A stretch of DNA of 34,585 nucleotides from Bacteroidales bacterium (GCA_021738485.1 JAIPBX010000021.1:1-34585); one strand, 5' to 3'; numbered from the stretch's first letter, positions 24,703-32,236 are shown. The notes: generated by a model not told the origin, from the sequence alone. Numbers and translations: made by a program.

Positions 24703-24838
24703 ACGCTGTATACACCATGCGGGGAGGATTGTGGCGTCTTTGGCGGTTGGCTTCAGCAAAATTTGTATCGTAAAATCCGTCCGGTAAGCCGGGTAGGCGA
24801 GAACGCGTCGCTGTTAATCATGCAAGATGCATATAGCT
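24703..24838 (+). repeat. Cassette-boundary-like repeat, copy 1
   Basis: Begins GCTGTATACACCATGCGGGG and contains GGATTGTGG; ends GCGTCGCTGTTAATC...TGCATATAGCT. The second copy at 27845-27956 has the same blocks in the same order. Ends (GCTGTAT/ATATAGC) are inverted with one mismatch. It starts in a gene-free stretch and is followed by the esterase gene 61 bases on. An open frame through it is not credible. Confidence 0.55.
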
Positions 24839-24898
24839 TTCAGTTATCAGCAATTAAAAAACAGGAACTATATAAAAACTAATTAAATAAACCACTTA

Positions 24899-25696
24899 AT
24901 GAAAAAGACACTTATCTCCTTGCCGCTTCTCGCGGTATTTGTGTTCACTTTATTCACGCCCGTTTTATCACAACCGGCAGGTGATACTATGGCAATTGGT
25001 GAATTCAAGACGATTTATTCAACGATTTTATCCGAGAACAGGCGGTTTATCGTATCGCTGCCGGATGAATACAAAGATGCTGCACAGGATTATCCGGTGC
25101 TCTATCTCATTGATGGCGAAAAGATATTCGTCTTTGCAGAAGCTGTCGGGGCAAAAAACTCCCTGAGGTTTGACCCGGATGTTAAGGACATGATCATTGT
25201 AGGGATTGATACAGACCAAAACCGGAACAGAGATTTGATACCTGCAATTGTAAAGGATCGACCCGGATCGGGAGGAGCAAAAAAATTCACGGCATTTATA
25301 GAAAAGGAACTGAAACCTTACATAAATGAAAATTACAGAACAGACGGATACGATGTGCTCTATGGAGGTTCAAACGGCGGACTGTTTACCATCTATGCGC
25401 TTTTGAAAAAACCGGATATGTTTGATGCCTACATTGCCAGTTCTCCAATGATTGGACATTGTCCGGAATTCATGTATAAAGAACTATCAGATGCAACAAA
25501 CATCAGCAATAAAAAACTTTATGTGAATTATGGGAAGCATGATTTGAAGAGAGCCACTGAATTTATTCCCGACTTTATAGAGGCTATGAAAAAGAAAAAA
25601 TGGGATAATTTCGAGATCAAGTATGATTATCTTAAAGACGAAGGGCATGTCCCTTTTGGTTCCATTTATTCCGGGTTGAAGTATATCTTTAATTGA
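24899..25696 (+). CDS. Secreted esterase D/putative esterase-family alpha/beta hydrolase
   Basis: 265 residues. Signal peptide 1-24 (ends 'PVLSQ'). The fold is the alpha/beta hydrolase of the putative-esterase family (PF00756): 'NRRFIVSLPDEYKDAAQDYP' and 'VLYLIDGE' early, 'DMIIVGIDTD', then the nucleophile in 'YGGSNGGLFTIY' (S158, GxSxG) and the catalytic His in 'DEGHVPFGS' (H250). The acid is probably the Asp in 'YGKHD'. Such enzymes hydrolyse siderophore, feruloyl or thioesters; the substrate is unknown. It sits between two repeats that abut it, so it is a single-gene unit. Confidence 0.8.
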   Translation: MKKTLISLPLLAVFVFTLFTPVLSQPAGDTMAIGEFKTIYSTILSENRRFIVSLPDEYKDAAQDYPVLYLIDGEKIFVFAEAVGAKNSLRFDPDVKDMIIVGIDTDQNRNRDLIPAIVKDRPGSGGAKKFTAFIEKELKPYINENYRTDGYDVLYGGSNGGLFTIYALLKKPDMFDAYIASSPMIGHCPEFMYKELSDATNISNKKLYVNYGKHDLKRATEFIPDFIEAMKKKKWDNFEIKYDYLKDEGHVPFGSIYSGLKYIFN

Positions 25697-25698
25697 GT

Positions 25699-25908
25699 TT
25701 AAAACTTTGTGTGTCTTTGTGTCTTCGTGCCTTCGTGGCGGTAGTACCAGAAGGCCACAATGACACCAGGGGCACAAGTTTCACTAAGAAGGCCGTTAAT
25801 ACAATTGGAAAAATCAATATTTGATATATAATAACTTACACAAAAACAGTTTTTTAATAAAAAATCACTATTCAACATTCTATACGAAATGCGAAACGTT
25901 AGTAATAA
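25699..25908 (+). repeat. Large dispersed repeat, copy B
   Basis: Same order of blocks as at 1158 and 32020: CTTTGTGTGTCTTTGTGTC, CCTTCGTGGC, CAGAAGGCCACAATGAC, CACTAAGAAGGCC, ACAATTGGAAAAATC, CAAAAACAGTTTTTTAATAA, ATTCTATACGAAATGCGAAA. It starts 2 bases after the esterase stop and runs into the first codons of the next gene; the ATG at 25889 is within its conserved end. Confidence 0.7.
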
Positions 25909-26797
25909 ACTAAAGGCAGGAAATCCAAATTTGCGGTTTGGGCTGATTTTACTTTTTATTCTTACTTTTTCATGCCGGGCTAATGCTCCGTCAATGCTTG
26001 AAAAAGTGGAGCGTTTAAACCTCAAAACAATCGATGGAAACATCAAAACATATTATGCGCCTGGATATAAAGAAAGCGCAGAGTCAACGTCAAATCTGCT
26101 GCACAAATCCATGCAATTCTATGAAGAGCATTTTGATGTCTGGCAATCTTTTGCACTGGCCGTTATCGATTCAGGCAGGTGGATAAAAATAACGCAAATT
26201 CCGTACGGCCTTCCCTTCGTTTCCGGACCACCGAATATCGTTTGCCTGCCGGCCAACTCCAACAATACGCTCTCCGAAATCATTCTGACCGCAATGGAAG
26301 GCCACGAATTACATACCCAAAATGAGATGACCCACGAGGAAATCGTCAATCTTTTTATCTCGCTCATCGGTTTCCATGAATTGGGCCATATCTATGCAGA
26401 TGCTTATGGAATCAATTTTCCAAACAAGTGGATATTTGAATTTGCAGCCACCTATTTTGCCTATTTTTACCTGGAGCAAAACTTTCCCGGACACAGCAAA
26501 ATCTGGATGGATGTATCTGAAATATTAGCGGAAGAATTAGCGCCTTCTCACACTTCCCTGAATGATTTTGAGGAAATGTATGTGAGAGTCGGCATTAAAA
26601 ATTATGCCTGGTATCAGGCCGTGTTTATGGCAAGAGTAAAGGAAGTGTATCAGCAGCAAGGGAAGGAGTTTTTAGAGAAACTAAAAAAGCATCAATGGAC
26701 TTCGGGTTCATCATCCGGATACCTGAATGAAATGGAAAATATAAGCTCCGGATTTACCGACTGGGCGCAGAAATATCGTTTGCAGGAAAATGATTAA
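25889..26797 (+). CDS. Putative zinc metalloprotease-like lipoprotein
   Basis: 302 residues. Residues 1-30 hold a lipoprotein signal: 'RFGLILLFILTFSC' with Cys at about 30. 'FHELGHIYADAYG' at 162-174 is an HExxH zinc motif (H163, E164, H167) and E184 in 'WIFEFAATYF' could be the third ligand, so the gluzincin plan is plausible. No other family signature was recognised; the fold resembles M1/M4-like minimal peptidases found in Bacteroidota lipoproteins. The start codon and first 7-8 residues lie within repeat B. It is followed by the YhcG-like gene after 9 bases. Peptidase activity is inferred from the motif only. Confidence 0.65.
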   Translation: MRNVSNKLKAGNPNLRFGLILLFILTFSCRANAPSMLEKVERLNLKTIDGNIKTYYAPGYKESAESTSNLLHKSMQFYEEHFDVWQSFALAVIDSGRWIKITQIPYGLPFVSGPPNIVCLPANSNNTLSEIILTAMEGHELHTQNEMTHEEIVNLFISLIGFHELGHIYADAYGINFPNKWIFEFAATYFAYFYLEQNFPGHSKIWMDVSEILAEELAPSHTSLNDFEEMYVRVGIKNYAWYQAVFMARVKEVYQQQGKEFLEKLKKHQWTSGSSSGYLNEMENISSGFTDWAQKYRLQEND

Positions 26798-26806
26798 ATT
26801 AGTGCC

Positions 26807-27841
26807 ATGAATAAAAAACAAGAACTATCTGAATATCGAGATTGGATAAAGGCACTAAAATCAAAAATTTATGATACCAAAAGGAAAGTGGCTTTATCGA
26901 TTAATTCCCAACTTCTTGAATTATATTGGGAAATTGGAAAAGATATCGTAGAGAGACAAGAAAATTCTGATTGGGGAAGCAAGCTTATTGAGCAGACAGC
27001 AAACGAGTTAAAACATGAATTTCCTGAAATTAAGGGTTTCTCCAGACGAAATTTATATGCTATAAGACAATGGTATAAGTTCTATTCCAAAGAATATTCA
27101 TTTGTGCCACAGAGCGTGGCACAAATTCCATGGGGGCATAATCGACTTATTATCACGAAAATAAAAAATTTGGACGAAGCACTGTTTTATTGCAATGAGA
27201 CCATAAAAAATGGTTGGGACAGAGACACATTGGAAATACAGATTGATAATAATTATTATAATAAAAAAGGGAAAGCGGTTACTAATTTTTCGGAGACTTT
27301 ACCTGAGAAACAATCAAAACTTGCTGTTGAAATCTTAAAAGACCCATATAATTTTGATTTTCTGGGATTACATGATGATGCTTTAGAGAAATCCATAGAA
27401 GATGAATTAGTAAAACACATAACCGAATTTTTGCTTGAATTAGGTCAGGGATTTGCGTTTCTTGGACATCAATACAAAATTGAAATAAGTGAAACCGATT
27501 ATTTCATTGATATGCTTTTCTATCACATGGAATTGCGTAGTTATATCGTGATAGAATTAAAAGCGGGAAAATTTAAGCCGGAATTTACAGGAAAGTTAAA
27601 TTTTTATTTATCTGCAGTTGATAGCCAATTAAAAAAGCAAGACGATAATAAAACGATAGGCATCTTACTCTGTAAGAAAAAGGAAAGAATCGAAGCAGAA
27701 TACGCTCTTAGAGATATAAATAAACCCATGGGTATTAGTGAATATAGATTAACAGATGCTATACCTGAAAACCTTAAAACAAAACTCCCATCGATAGAAG
27801 AGCTTGAGAACCAATTGACTGAAAAAATAAAAAGGCGGTAA
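26807..27841 (+). CDS. yhcG: YhcG/DUF1016 PD-(D/E)xK nuclease-fold protein
   Basis: 344 residues, full length. N-terminal domain (residues about 10-160): 'INSQLLELYWEIGKDIVERQ' and 'GWDRDTLEIQID', the usual YhcG/DUF1016-N motifs. C-terminal PD-(D/E)xK domain: 'DYFIDMLFYH' (D235) and 'YIVIELKAGKF' (E250, K252), so the active site looks intact. Family members are linked to DNA transposition, phage or plasmid interactions and restriction-like systems, often as solitary accessory genes; exact role unsettled. It starts 9 bases after the metalloprotease-like gene (probable co-transcription) and its stop is 3 bases before a cassette-boundary-like repeat. Confidence 0.85.
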   Translation: MNKKQELSEYRDWIKALKSKIYDTKRKVALSINSQLLELYWEIGKDIVERQENSDWGSKLIEQTANELKHEFPEIKGFSRRNLYAIRQWYKFYSKEYSFVPQSVAQIPWGHNRLIITKIKNLDEALFYCNETIKNGWDRDTLEIQIDNNYYNKKGKAVTNFSETLPEKQSKLAVEILKDPYNFDFLGLHDDALEKSIEDELVKHITEFLLELGQGFAFLGHQYKIEISETDYFIDMLFYHMELRSYIVIELKAGKFKPEFTGKLNFYLSAVDSQLKKQDDNKTIGILLCKKKERIEAEYALRDINKPMGISEYRLTDAIPENLKTKLPSIEELENQLTEKIKRR

Positions 27842-27844
27842 CAT

Positions 27845-27956
27845 GCTATATACACCATGCGGGGCGGCTTGTGGTATCTTAGGCTGTCGTTTTTAGCTGG
27901 GTTTTTATCGGGCGGACTAGAAAGCGTCGTTGTAAATCCCGCACTTTGCATATAGC
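27845..27956 (+). repeat. Cassette-boundary-like repeat, copy 2
   Basis: GCTATAT (27845-27851) and ATATAGC (27950-27956) are perfect inverted ends. Inside: ACACCATGCGGGG, GGCTTGTGG, TCTTAGGCTGTCG, then GCGTCGTTGTAAATC and TTTGCATATAGC. These blocks repeat copy 1 at 24703. It lies immediately after the YhcG-like stop and 66 bases before the next lipoprotein start. Confidence 0.65.
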
Positions 27957-28022
27957 TATCCGTTGTAGGCAATCTGCAAAATAGGTAGGCATTAACAAAT
28001 GACCACAATAAAAATTAAGACT

Positions 28023-28217
28023 ATGAAAACAAATATCTTCTTTCTTTCCATTTTGATGTTTACTGTCATTTCTTGTGAGAAATACAGAAAGTTTGACCAC
28101 TTAGAAGTAATAGACAATTCTTTTACAGAAGATGGCAAAAGTGGTAAGTGGAAAGTAAAAATTGTATTCTCTGATTTTGAGGGTGATGGAACTTTTGATT
28201 TAAACCCAATTCAATAA
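28023..28217 (+). CDS. Small lipoprotein, hypothetical
   Basis: 65 residues from ATG 28023 (an ATG at 27999 is in frame, but the signal peptide begins at 28023). Signal 'MKTNIFFLSILMFTVISC' has its lipobox Cys at 18, followed by 'EKYRKFDHLEV' and a short strand-rich end, 'GKWKVKIVFSDFEGDGTFDL'. No family recognised. The end could be a truncated C-terminus, because non-coding inverted repeats begin soon after the stop. Likely tethered to the outer or inner membrane. Confidence 0.5.
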   Translation: MKTNIFFLSILMFTVISCEKYRKFDHLEVIDNSFTEDGKSGKWKVKIVFSDFEGDGTFDLNPIQ

Positions 28218-28246
28218 TGCAAACTACCTACAACATTTAAGCCCTA

Positions 28247-28301
28247 ATGAAGTCCGCTCCCTCTTCTTTTAAATCCGGCGGAGAAAAAGGACAGACTTCA
28301 T
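28247..28301. repeat. Inverted repeat after the small lipoprotein
   Basis: ATGAAGTC (28247-28254) and GACTTCAT (28294-28301), with partial pairing inside, in a 279-base gap with no gene. May act as a terminator hairpin, but without a T-run. Confidence 0.45.
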
Positions 28302-28364
28302 GATGCCTGGTGTTCCTCCTGAGACGGACAGGTGTACTGTGCCTCCGGCTGATGAGTTCAACAT

Positions 28365-28393
28365 TTCGTCTTAAATTCGTGAATTCGTGGCAA
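28365..28393 (-). repeat. Third copy of the 'TTGCCACGAATTC' element, reversed
   Basis: Reverse complement of 29 bases of 1110-1145 with no difference. No other part of the element is present. Confidence 0.6.
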
Positions 28394-28496
28394 TACCTCA
28401 CTGTTTTTCCGGAATAAAAAAGCTCCTGCCGGATAGCTAATTTATTCCGAATCATTCAGCGAAGCGTTTATTTAAATTTCCGATATTCGTAAAAAA

Positions 28497-29315
28497 ATGG
28501 ATAGCCGAGACGTGAAGACCTATTACCACTATACGAAAATACCACAATCGCGGATGGCCACATTTGATGTGTATGCCGCCGGACTGGCGAAACACCATGT
28601 CAGCGCCCTGCTGGAGTTCGACGTCACCGAAAGCCGCCGAAAGCTGAGCGCCCTGCGAAAAAGCGGCACCCCTATCTCCTTCAACGGCTGGCTTATCAAA
28701 GCCATCAGCACCTCCCTGGAACGCTACCCTGACGCAGCTTCTTTTCTTTATTCCAGGCGAAAACTGATTACATTCAAGGACCACCACATTTCTTTTGTGG
28801 TAGAGAAACAGTTGGGGGATCACAGAGTACCGCTGCCCATGGTGCTGGAAAGCGTCAACTCAAAAAGTGCACTGGAAATCACCCGGGAAATCGAAAAGGT
28901 GAAAGACCAGGTTATCACAAAAGACGACATCGTGCTGGCCCAATCGCCGAAACCCTATGAAAGGTTGTACTACCGTCTTCCCGGCTTTTTGAGAAGGGCA
29001 TTCTGGAGATATCTACTGAATCATCCGCGGTTAGCGTTCAGGAAAATGGGAAACATTTCCATTACCTCGCCAGGCATGATGGGGAAAATCAATGGTTGGT
29101 TTATTCACCGGTCGGTACATCCGGTTTCGTTTGGCATTGGCTCTATCCTGAAAAAACCCGCCGTGGTCGACAATGAAATTCAAATCCGGGAAATGCTGAA
29201 TGTAACCGCGCTAATCGATCATGACGTGATTGACGGCGCCCCCATGGTCAGGTTTTTAAAGGAGCTGACAAAAAACATTGAGGCGGGAGCCGGAATGGAA
29301 GAGGAAAAAGCATAA
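28497..29315 (+). CDS. Stand-alone 2-oxoacid dehydrogenase E2-type acyltransferase domain
   Basis: 272 residues, covering only the catalytic domain of dihydrolipoyl acyltransferases: 'FDVYAAGLAKHHVSALLEFD', 'PISFNGWLIKAISTSLERYP', and the active site 'LIDHDVIDGAPMVRF' with H242 and D246 (HxxxDG). The lipoyl and E1/E3-binding domains at the N-terminus of true E2 are absent, and residues about 150-190 ('YERLYYRLPGFLRRAFWRYL') replace the usual trimer contacts. No E1 or E3 gene is nearby. It may use CoA-linked substrates on its own; such lone domains are known but mostly uncharacterised. Confidence 0.75.
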   Translation: MDSRDVKTYYHYTKIPQSRMATFDVYAAGLAKHHVSALLEFDVTESRRKLSALRKSGTPISFNGWLIKAISTSLERYPDAASFLYSRRKLITFKDHHISFVVEKQLGDHRVPLPMVLESVNSKSALEITREIEKVKDQVITKDDIVLAQSPKPYERLYYRLPGFLRRAFWRYLLNHPRLAFRKMGNISITSPGMMGKINGWFIHRSVHPVSFGIGSILKKPAVVDNEIQIREMLNVTALIDHDVIDGAPMVRFLKELTKNIEAGAGMEEEKA

Positions 29316-29360
29316 ATCGAATATCGAAGTTTACATAGTAGCCAGTCAAAAACTACCACG

Positions 29361-30209
29361 ATGATGTCAAAAAGAAAAGAAATAATAATATCGGTTTTCA
29401 CTGTCGTTATTTCGCTGGGTATATATTATTATCTGTTTGGCTGCGCAGATAGAAAAATTGTATTTCTGTATGAGCATCTTGGCTTCACTCCTTTTGATAA
29501 AACTACTACAGGCCGTTACTGGATGACCGGATTAGTTGTAAGTGGTTGTCTGACCACTATATATTTATTAACCCGATTAATAGTAAGGTTAAAAATAAAG
29601 CCGGTGAAAATAGCCTGGAAGTCTATTGTTAAATTCTCTGTAATACCATTAACTATTGGAGTAGTATTAATTACAATGACTTTGGGCGAACCTAAAATGC
29701 CATTTTTGATTGCAATTAGTTCTGCCCTGGCTTTGGCAATTGGCATTGCGTTAGGGTTTAGTGTTGTAGATGATTTGGTGAAGGATTATAAATCAACATT
29801 CATTTATCTGATATTTGGTAGTGGATTAGTGCCTTTTCTATTGTTTTTTAGAATATTAGAATTACCACAGAAAGGGGTTCTCGCTATGGATATTTCGGTA
29901 TTAGTTATTGTTTTTTCAATTTTAGGCGGTTTTTTTTGGTTATTAATATCCTATCGAATCTTCAAACCTAATAGGCCAGGGAGGTTAAATGTGATCAAAG
30001 GCACATTGGCGATCGGATATGTGGGGCTTCCTTTTTTACATTACCTCATTGCGACTCCAAAAGGAATCCCATACATAACATCTGCGAATAACTTCTTTCC
30101 TGATAACATGATTTTAAGAGTAACTAACTGGAGTTTATTACTATTAATGGTATTTTTAGTTGATAAACTAATAAAAAGAAAATGCCCGGTGGCTAATAAG
30201 CCAACATAG
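29361..30209 (+). CDS. Multi-pass membrane protein, hypothetical
   Basis: 282 residues with about eight hydrophobic helices, the first at 8-26 ('IIISVFTVVISLGIYYYLFG') and the last near 255-272 ('WSLLLLMVFLVDKLIKRKC'). Short basic loops; no charged motif of a known transporter family that I recognise. Start could also be the second Met at 29364. It follows the acyltransferase gene after 45 bases, on the same strand. No function can be given. Confidence 0.6.
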   Translation: MMSKRKEIIISVFTVVISLGIYYYLFGCADRKIVFLYEHLGFTPFDKTTTGRYWMTGLVVSGCLTTIYLLTRLIVRLKIKPVKIAWKSIVKFSVIPLTIGVVLITMTLGEPKMPFLIAISSALALAIGIALGFSVVDDLVKDYKSTFIYLIFGSGLVPFLLFFRILELPQKGVLAMDISVLVIVFSILGGFFWLLISYRIFKPNRPGRLNVIKGTLAIGYVGLPFLHYLIATPKGIPYITSANNFFPDNMILRVTNWSLLLLMVFLVDKLIKRKCPVANKPT

Positions 30210-30367
30210 GTAAACGCAGAGATAAAATGAGGAAAAACGGCCGGTGTATAAATTGCTGTACACGCCACACCTGCCTGCTACACAGATGAGCTACCCGTGA
30301 GCAATGTGGCAGACATTCCAGAGGACCGCCTTTAGACAGGTTTTTAGTGGGTAAGCGACTTGTAAGC

Positions 30368-30417
30368 CCTGCTGTTGAGAACGCGTTACTGAACATCTCT
30401 CAGCAGGTATTGTTCAG
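30368..30417. other. Overlapping hairpins upstream of the homocysteine methyltransferase
   Basis: CCTGCTG (30368-30374) can pair with CAGCAGG (30401-30407), or CTGAACA (30389-30395) with TGTTCAG (30411-30417). The two stems interleave, so both cannot form at once. They lie just upstream of the candidate promoter, in a 272-base gap with no gene; a GTGTA/TACAC pair lies at about 30246-30267. Confidence 0.4.
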
Positions 30418-30428
30418 ATGTTTATAGT

Positions 30429-30460
30429 TTTGCTGTCATAAAAAGGTTTTAGTTATTTTG
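30429..30460 (+). promoter_or_regulatory. Candidate promoter of the homocysteine methyltransferase
   Basis: -33 TTTG (30429-30432), spacer 20, -7 TTATTTTG (30453-30460), which differs from TAnnTTTG at one base. The ATG at 30482 is 22 bases on. Confidence 0.4.
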
Positions 30461-30481
30461 AAAATGTGAAATACGTAATTT

Positions 30482-31390
30482 ATGAAAGACATTGTACTAT
30501 TAGACGGAGGAGTAGGCCAGGAAGTGTATAAACGGGCAGGGAAACCGGCCAATCCCATGTGGTCTTCCAGCATGATGATGAGCCGGCCGGAAATCGTAAA
30601 AGAAGTTCACCGGGAATTTATCAATGCCGGCGCAAAGGTCATCACGGTCAACAGCTACAGTTCCACCCCCACGCGGTTAAAGCGGGATGGTAAGCCAGAG
30701 TGGTTTGAAGAGTTGCAAACACAAGCTTTAACGCTAGCTTCTGAAGCGAGGGATGAGCTGGGTGATATGGCAAGCGACGTGCAGATAGCCGGCTGCCTGC
30801 CACCTTTGATTGCAAGCTATACTTCCGACGAGCGTCCTTTCTCTGAGATTAAAAAGGAATACGAGCAAATCGTTGCTATTCAGAAACCTTCTGTCGATTT
30901 GTTTCTCATCGAAACAATCTCCAATATAAAAGAGGCACAAGCGGCAATAGAGGTGGCGGCGCAAACAGGCAAAAAAGTCCTGATGAGCTTTACGTTAGAG
31001 GATAATCACTCCAATCAGTTGCGATCAGGAGAAACCATTGAGGAAGCTTTGAGAGGCGTAAAACAATACCCCCCGGATGCACTCCTGTTCAATTGCTCTT
31101 TCCCCGAATCAATCGGTGAAGGAATCAAGGCCTTAGGCCGTTTGGATAAACCTTTCGGGGGTTATGCAAATGGTTTTACCTCTGTTGAGCCGCTGAAACC
31201 CGGAAAAACCGTAGACCTGCTGTCGGCCCGCCACGACATGCACGAGGAGAAATATGCGCAGCATGCCATGGACTGGGTTAAGGCCGGGGCCACCATCATT
31301 GGCGGATGCTGTGAGGTAGGTCCGTCGCATATCGATTATCTTCGCCGGCAGTTGCAGGAGCAGGGGTATAACATTGTTCCTTTTCAATGA
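30482..31390 (+). CDS. Homocysteine S-methyltransferase-family protein
   Basis: 302 residues, the usual size of stand-alone members. 'LLDGGVGQEVYKRAG' start, 'INAGAKVITVNSYSSTPTRL', and the three zinc-binding Cys: C205 in 'LLFNCSFPES' and C276-C277 in 'IIGGCCEVGPSHI'. The enzyme takes a methyl group from S-methylmethionine or a similar donor to homocysteine, giving methionine; whether this one uses betaine or another donor cannot be read. It is a single-gene unit, with a candidate promoter upstream and a 425-base gap with a gene remnant downstream. Confidence 0.85.
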   Translation: MKDIVLLDGGVGQEVYKRAGKPANPMWSSSMMMSRPEIVKEVHREFINAGAKVITVNSYSSTPTRLKRDGKPEWFEELQTQALTLASEARDELGDMASDVQIAGCLPPLIASYTSDERPFSEIKKEYEQIVAIQKPSVDLFLIETISNIKEAQAAIEVAAQTGKKVLMSFTLEDNHSNQLRSGETIEEALRGVKQYPPDALLFNCSFPESIGEGIKALGRLDKPFGGYANGFTSVEPLKPGKTVDLLSARHDMHEEKYAQHAMDWVKAGATIIGGCCEVGPSHIDYLRRQLQEQGYNIVPFQ

Positions 31391-31502
31391 AATGACACAT
31401 ACGGATGCAAAAGATTAAAGGATAGAAGAATGACAGTGTGTACTAAAATGTCGCCCGGCAGGTGGTGGCAATGATTAATCCCGGCCCTTTTGGGATACAT
31501 AG

Positions 31503-31712
31503 AGTTTTTTAGGAGTCAGATATACCTTTTTTAATGAACGCTCAACTAAGACGGACCTTTCTCCGGTGTACCCGGTAATAAATTTTGGTTATCGCCATCA
31601 AAAGCAAAGTGGGAAAGGCTTGGTATTTCGGGCATTTATTGGTGCCAGCGGGATAGGAATTGGAATCGGCAAGGCATTCCGCATGAAGCCTGTAAAAAAA
31701 GACAAACGGTAA
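31503..31712 (+). pseudogene. Remnant of a beta-barrel protein C-terminus
   Basis: The frame after a TAG (31500-31502) reads 'SFLGVRYTFFNERSTK', then 'VYPVINFGYRHQKQSGK' and 'LVFRAFIGASGIGIGIGKAF', stopping at 31710-31712. The words 'lPvNFGYRyQkp.GG..fRag.....GigLGYaF' are the common C-terminal beta strands of small Bacteroidota outer-membrane proteins. No start or signal peptide exists and stops follow closely upstream, so it is a fragment. The other bases of the 31391-31815 gap show no gene. Confidence 0.45.
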
Positions 31713-31815
31713 GGTTCTAATCCGGCATTAAAATATTAAGCCCATCGCTTGCCGTTCTAAAAAAACATGTGTAAATTAGTGCGTCTGAAGTTTAAAAACC
31801 ATTCACTCTAAATCG

Positions 31816-32013
31816 ATGAAACCCTTGAAAAAGGTTTTCTGGCTGGTTTTGGTATTTGCCCTCATAGGTTGTGAGAAAAATAAGGATGATCCAATTAAAA
31901 AACTCGATGTGGAAACCTACATTGACCTGTTGAAGTTAGGCCGCTATGATTCGTTGAATCTGCCGGCTTTCAGCCCGGCCGACATTCCTGATTTGCTTGA
32001 GTACAGGAAATGA
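31816..32013 (+). CDS. Short lipoprotein, probably truncated
   Basis: 65 residues. Lipoprotein signal 'KKVFWLVLVFALIGC' with Cys at 19, then 'EKNKDDPIKKLDVETYIDLL' and 'LNLPAFSPADIPDLLEYR'. I recall longer Bacteroidota lipoproteins that begin this way and continue past 'DIPALLEYRN'. Here a stop follows immediately after 'EYRK' and repeat copy C begins 7 bases later, so the insertion may have cut the gene; that is inference. Function unknown. Confidence 0.5.
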   Translation: MKPLKKVFWLVLVFALIGCEKNKDDPIKKLDVETYIDLLKLGRYDSLNLPAFSPADIPDLLEYRK

Positions 32014-32019
32014 GAGGGG

Positions 32020-32232
32020 GTTTTACTTTGTGCTTCTTTGAGTCTTTGAGCCTTAGTGGCTATAACTCCAAGAGGCCACCAAGGCAGTAAGTTTCACGAA
32101 GAAAGAGGTATAGCACAATTGGAAAAGATTAGAAATTGATATGTAAGCATTTACAAAAACAGTCTTTTAATAAAATATTAACATTCAAGATTCTATAAGA
32201 AATACGAAACTTTAGTAAATCATTAAACAAAT
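32020..32232 (+). repeat. Large dispersed repeat, copy C
   Basis: Same blocks as copies A and B: TTTTACTTTGTGCTTCTTTG, CCTTAGTGGC, AAGAGGCCACCAAGGC, GCACAATTGGAAAAGATTAG, ACAAAAACAGTCTTTTAATAA, ATTCTATAAGAAATACGAAA and CTTTAGT. It fills the gap from 7 bases after the lipoprotein stop to 5 bases before the next start. Confidence 0.7.
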
Positions 32233-32236
32233 TATT

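Noticed and set aside
24694-24882. 62-residue open frame before the esterase
   Set aside because: Falls inside the cassette-boundary-like repeat, and the second copy of that repeat does not keep the frame.
27841-28010. Classic integron attC site
   Set aside because: Inverted ends are present, but the required RYYYAAC and GTTRRRY core sites and an integrase are not, so only 'cassette-boundary-like' is claimed.
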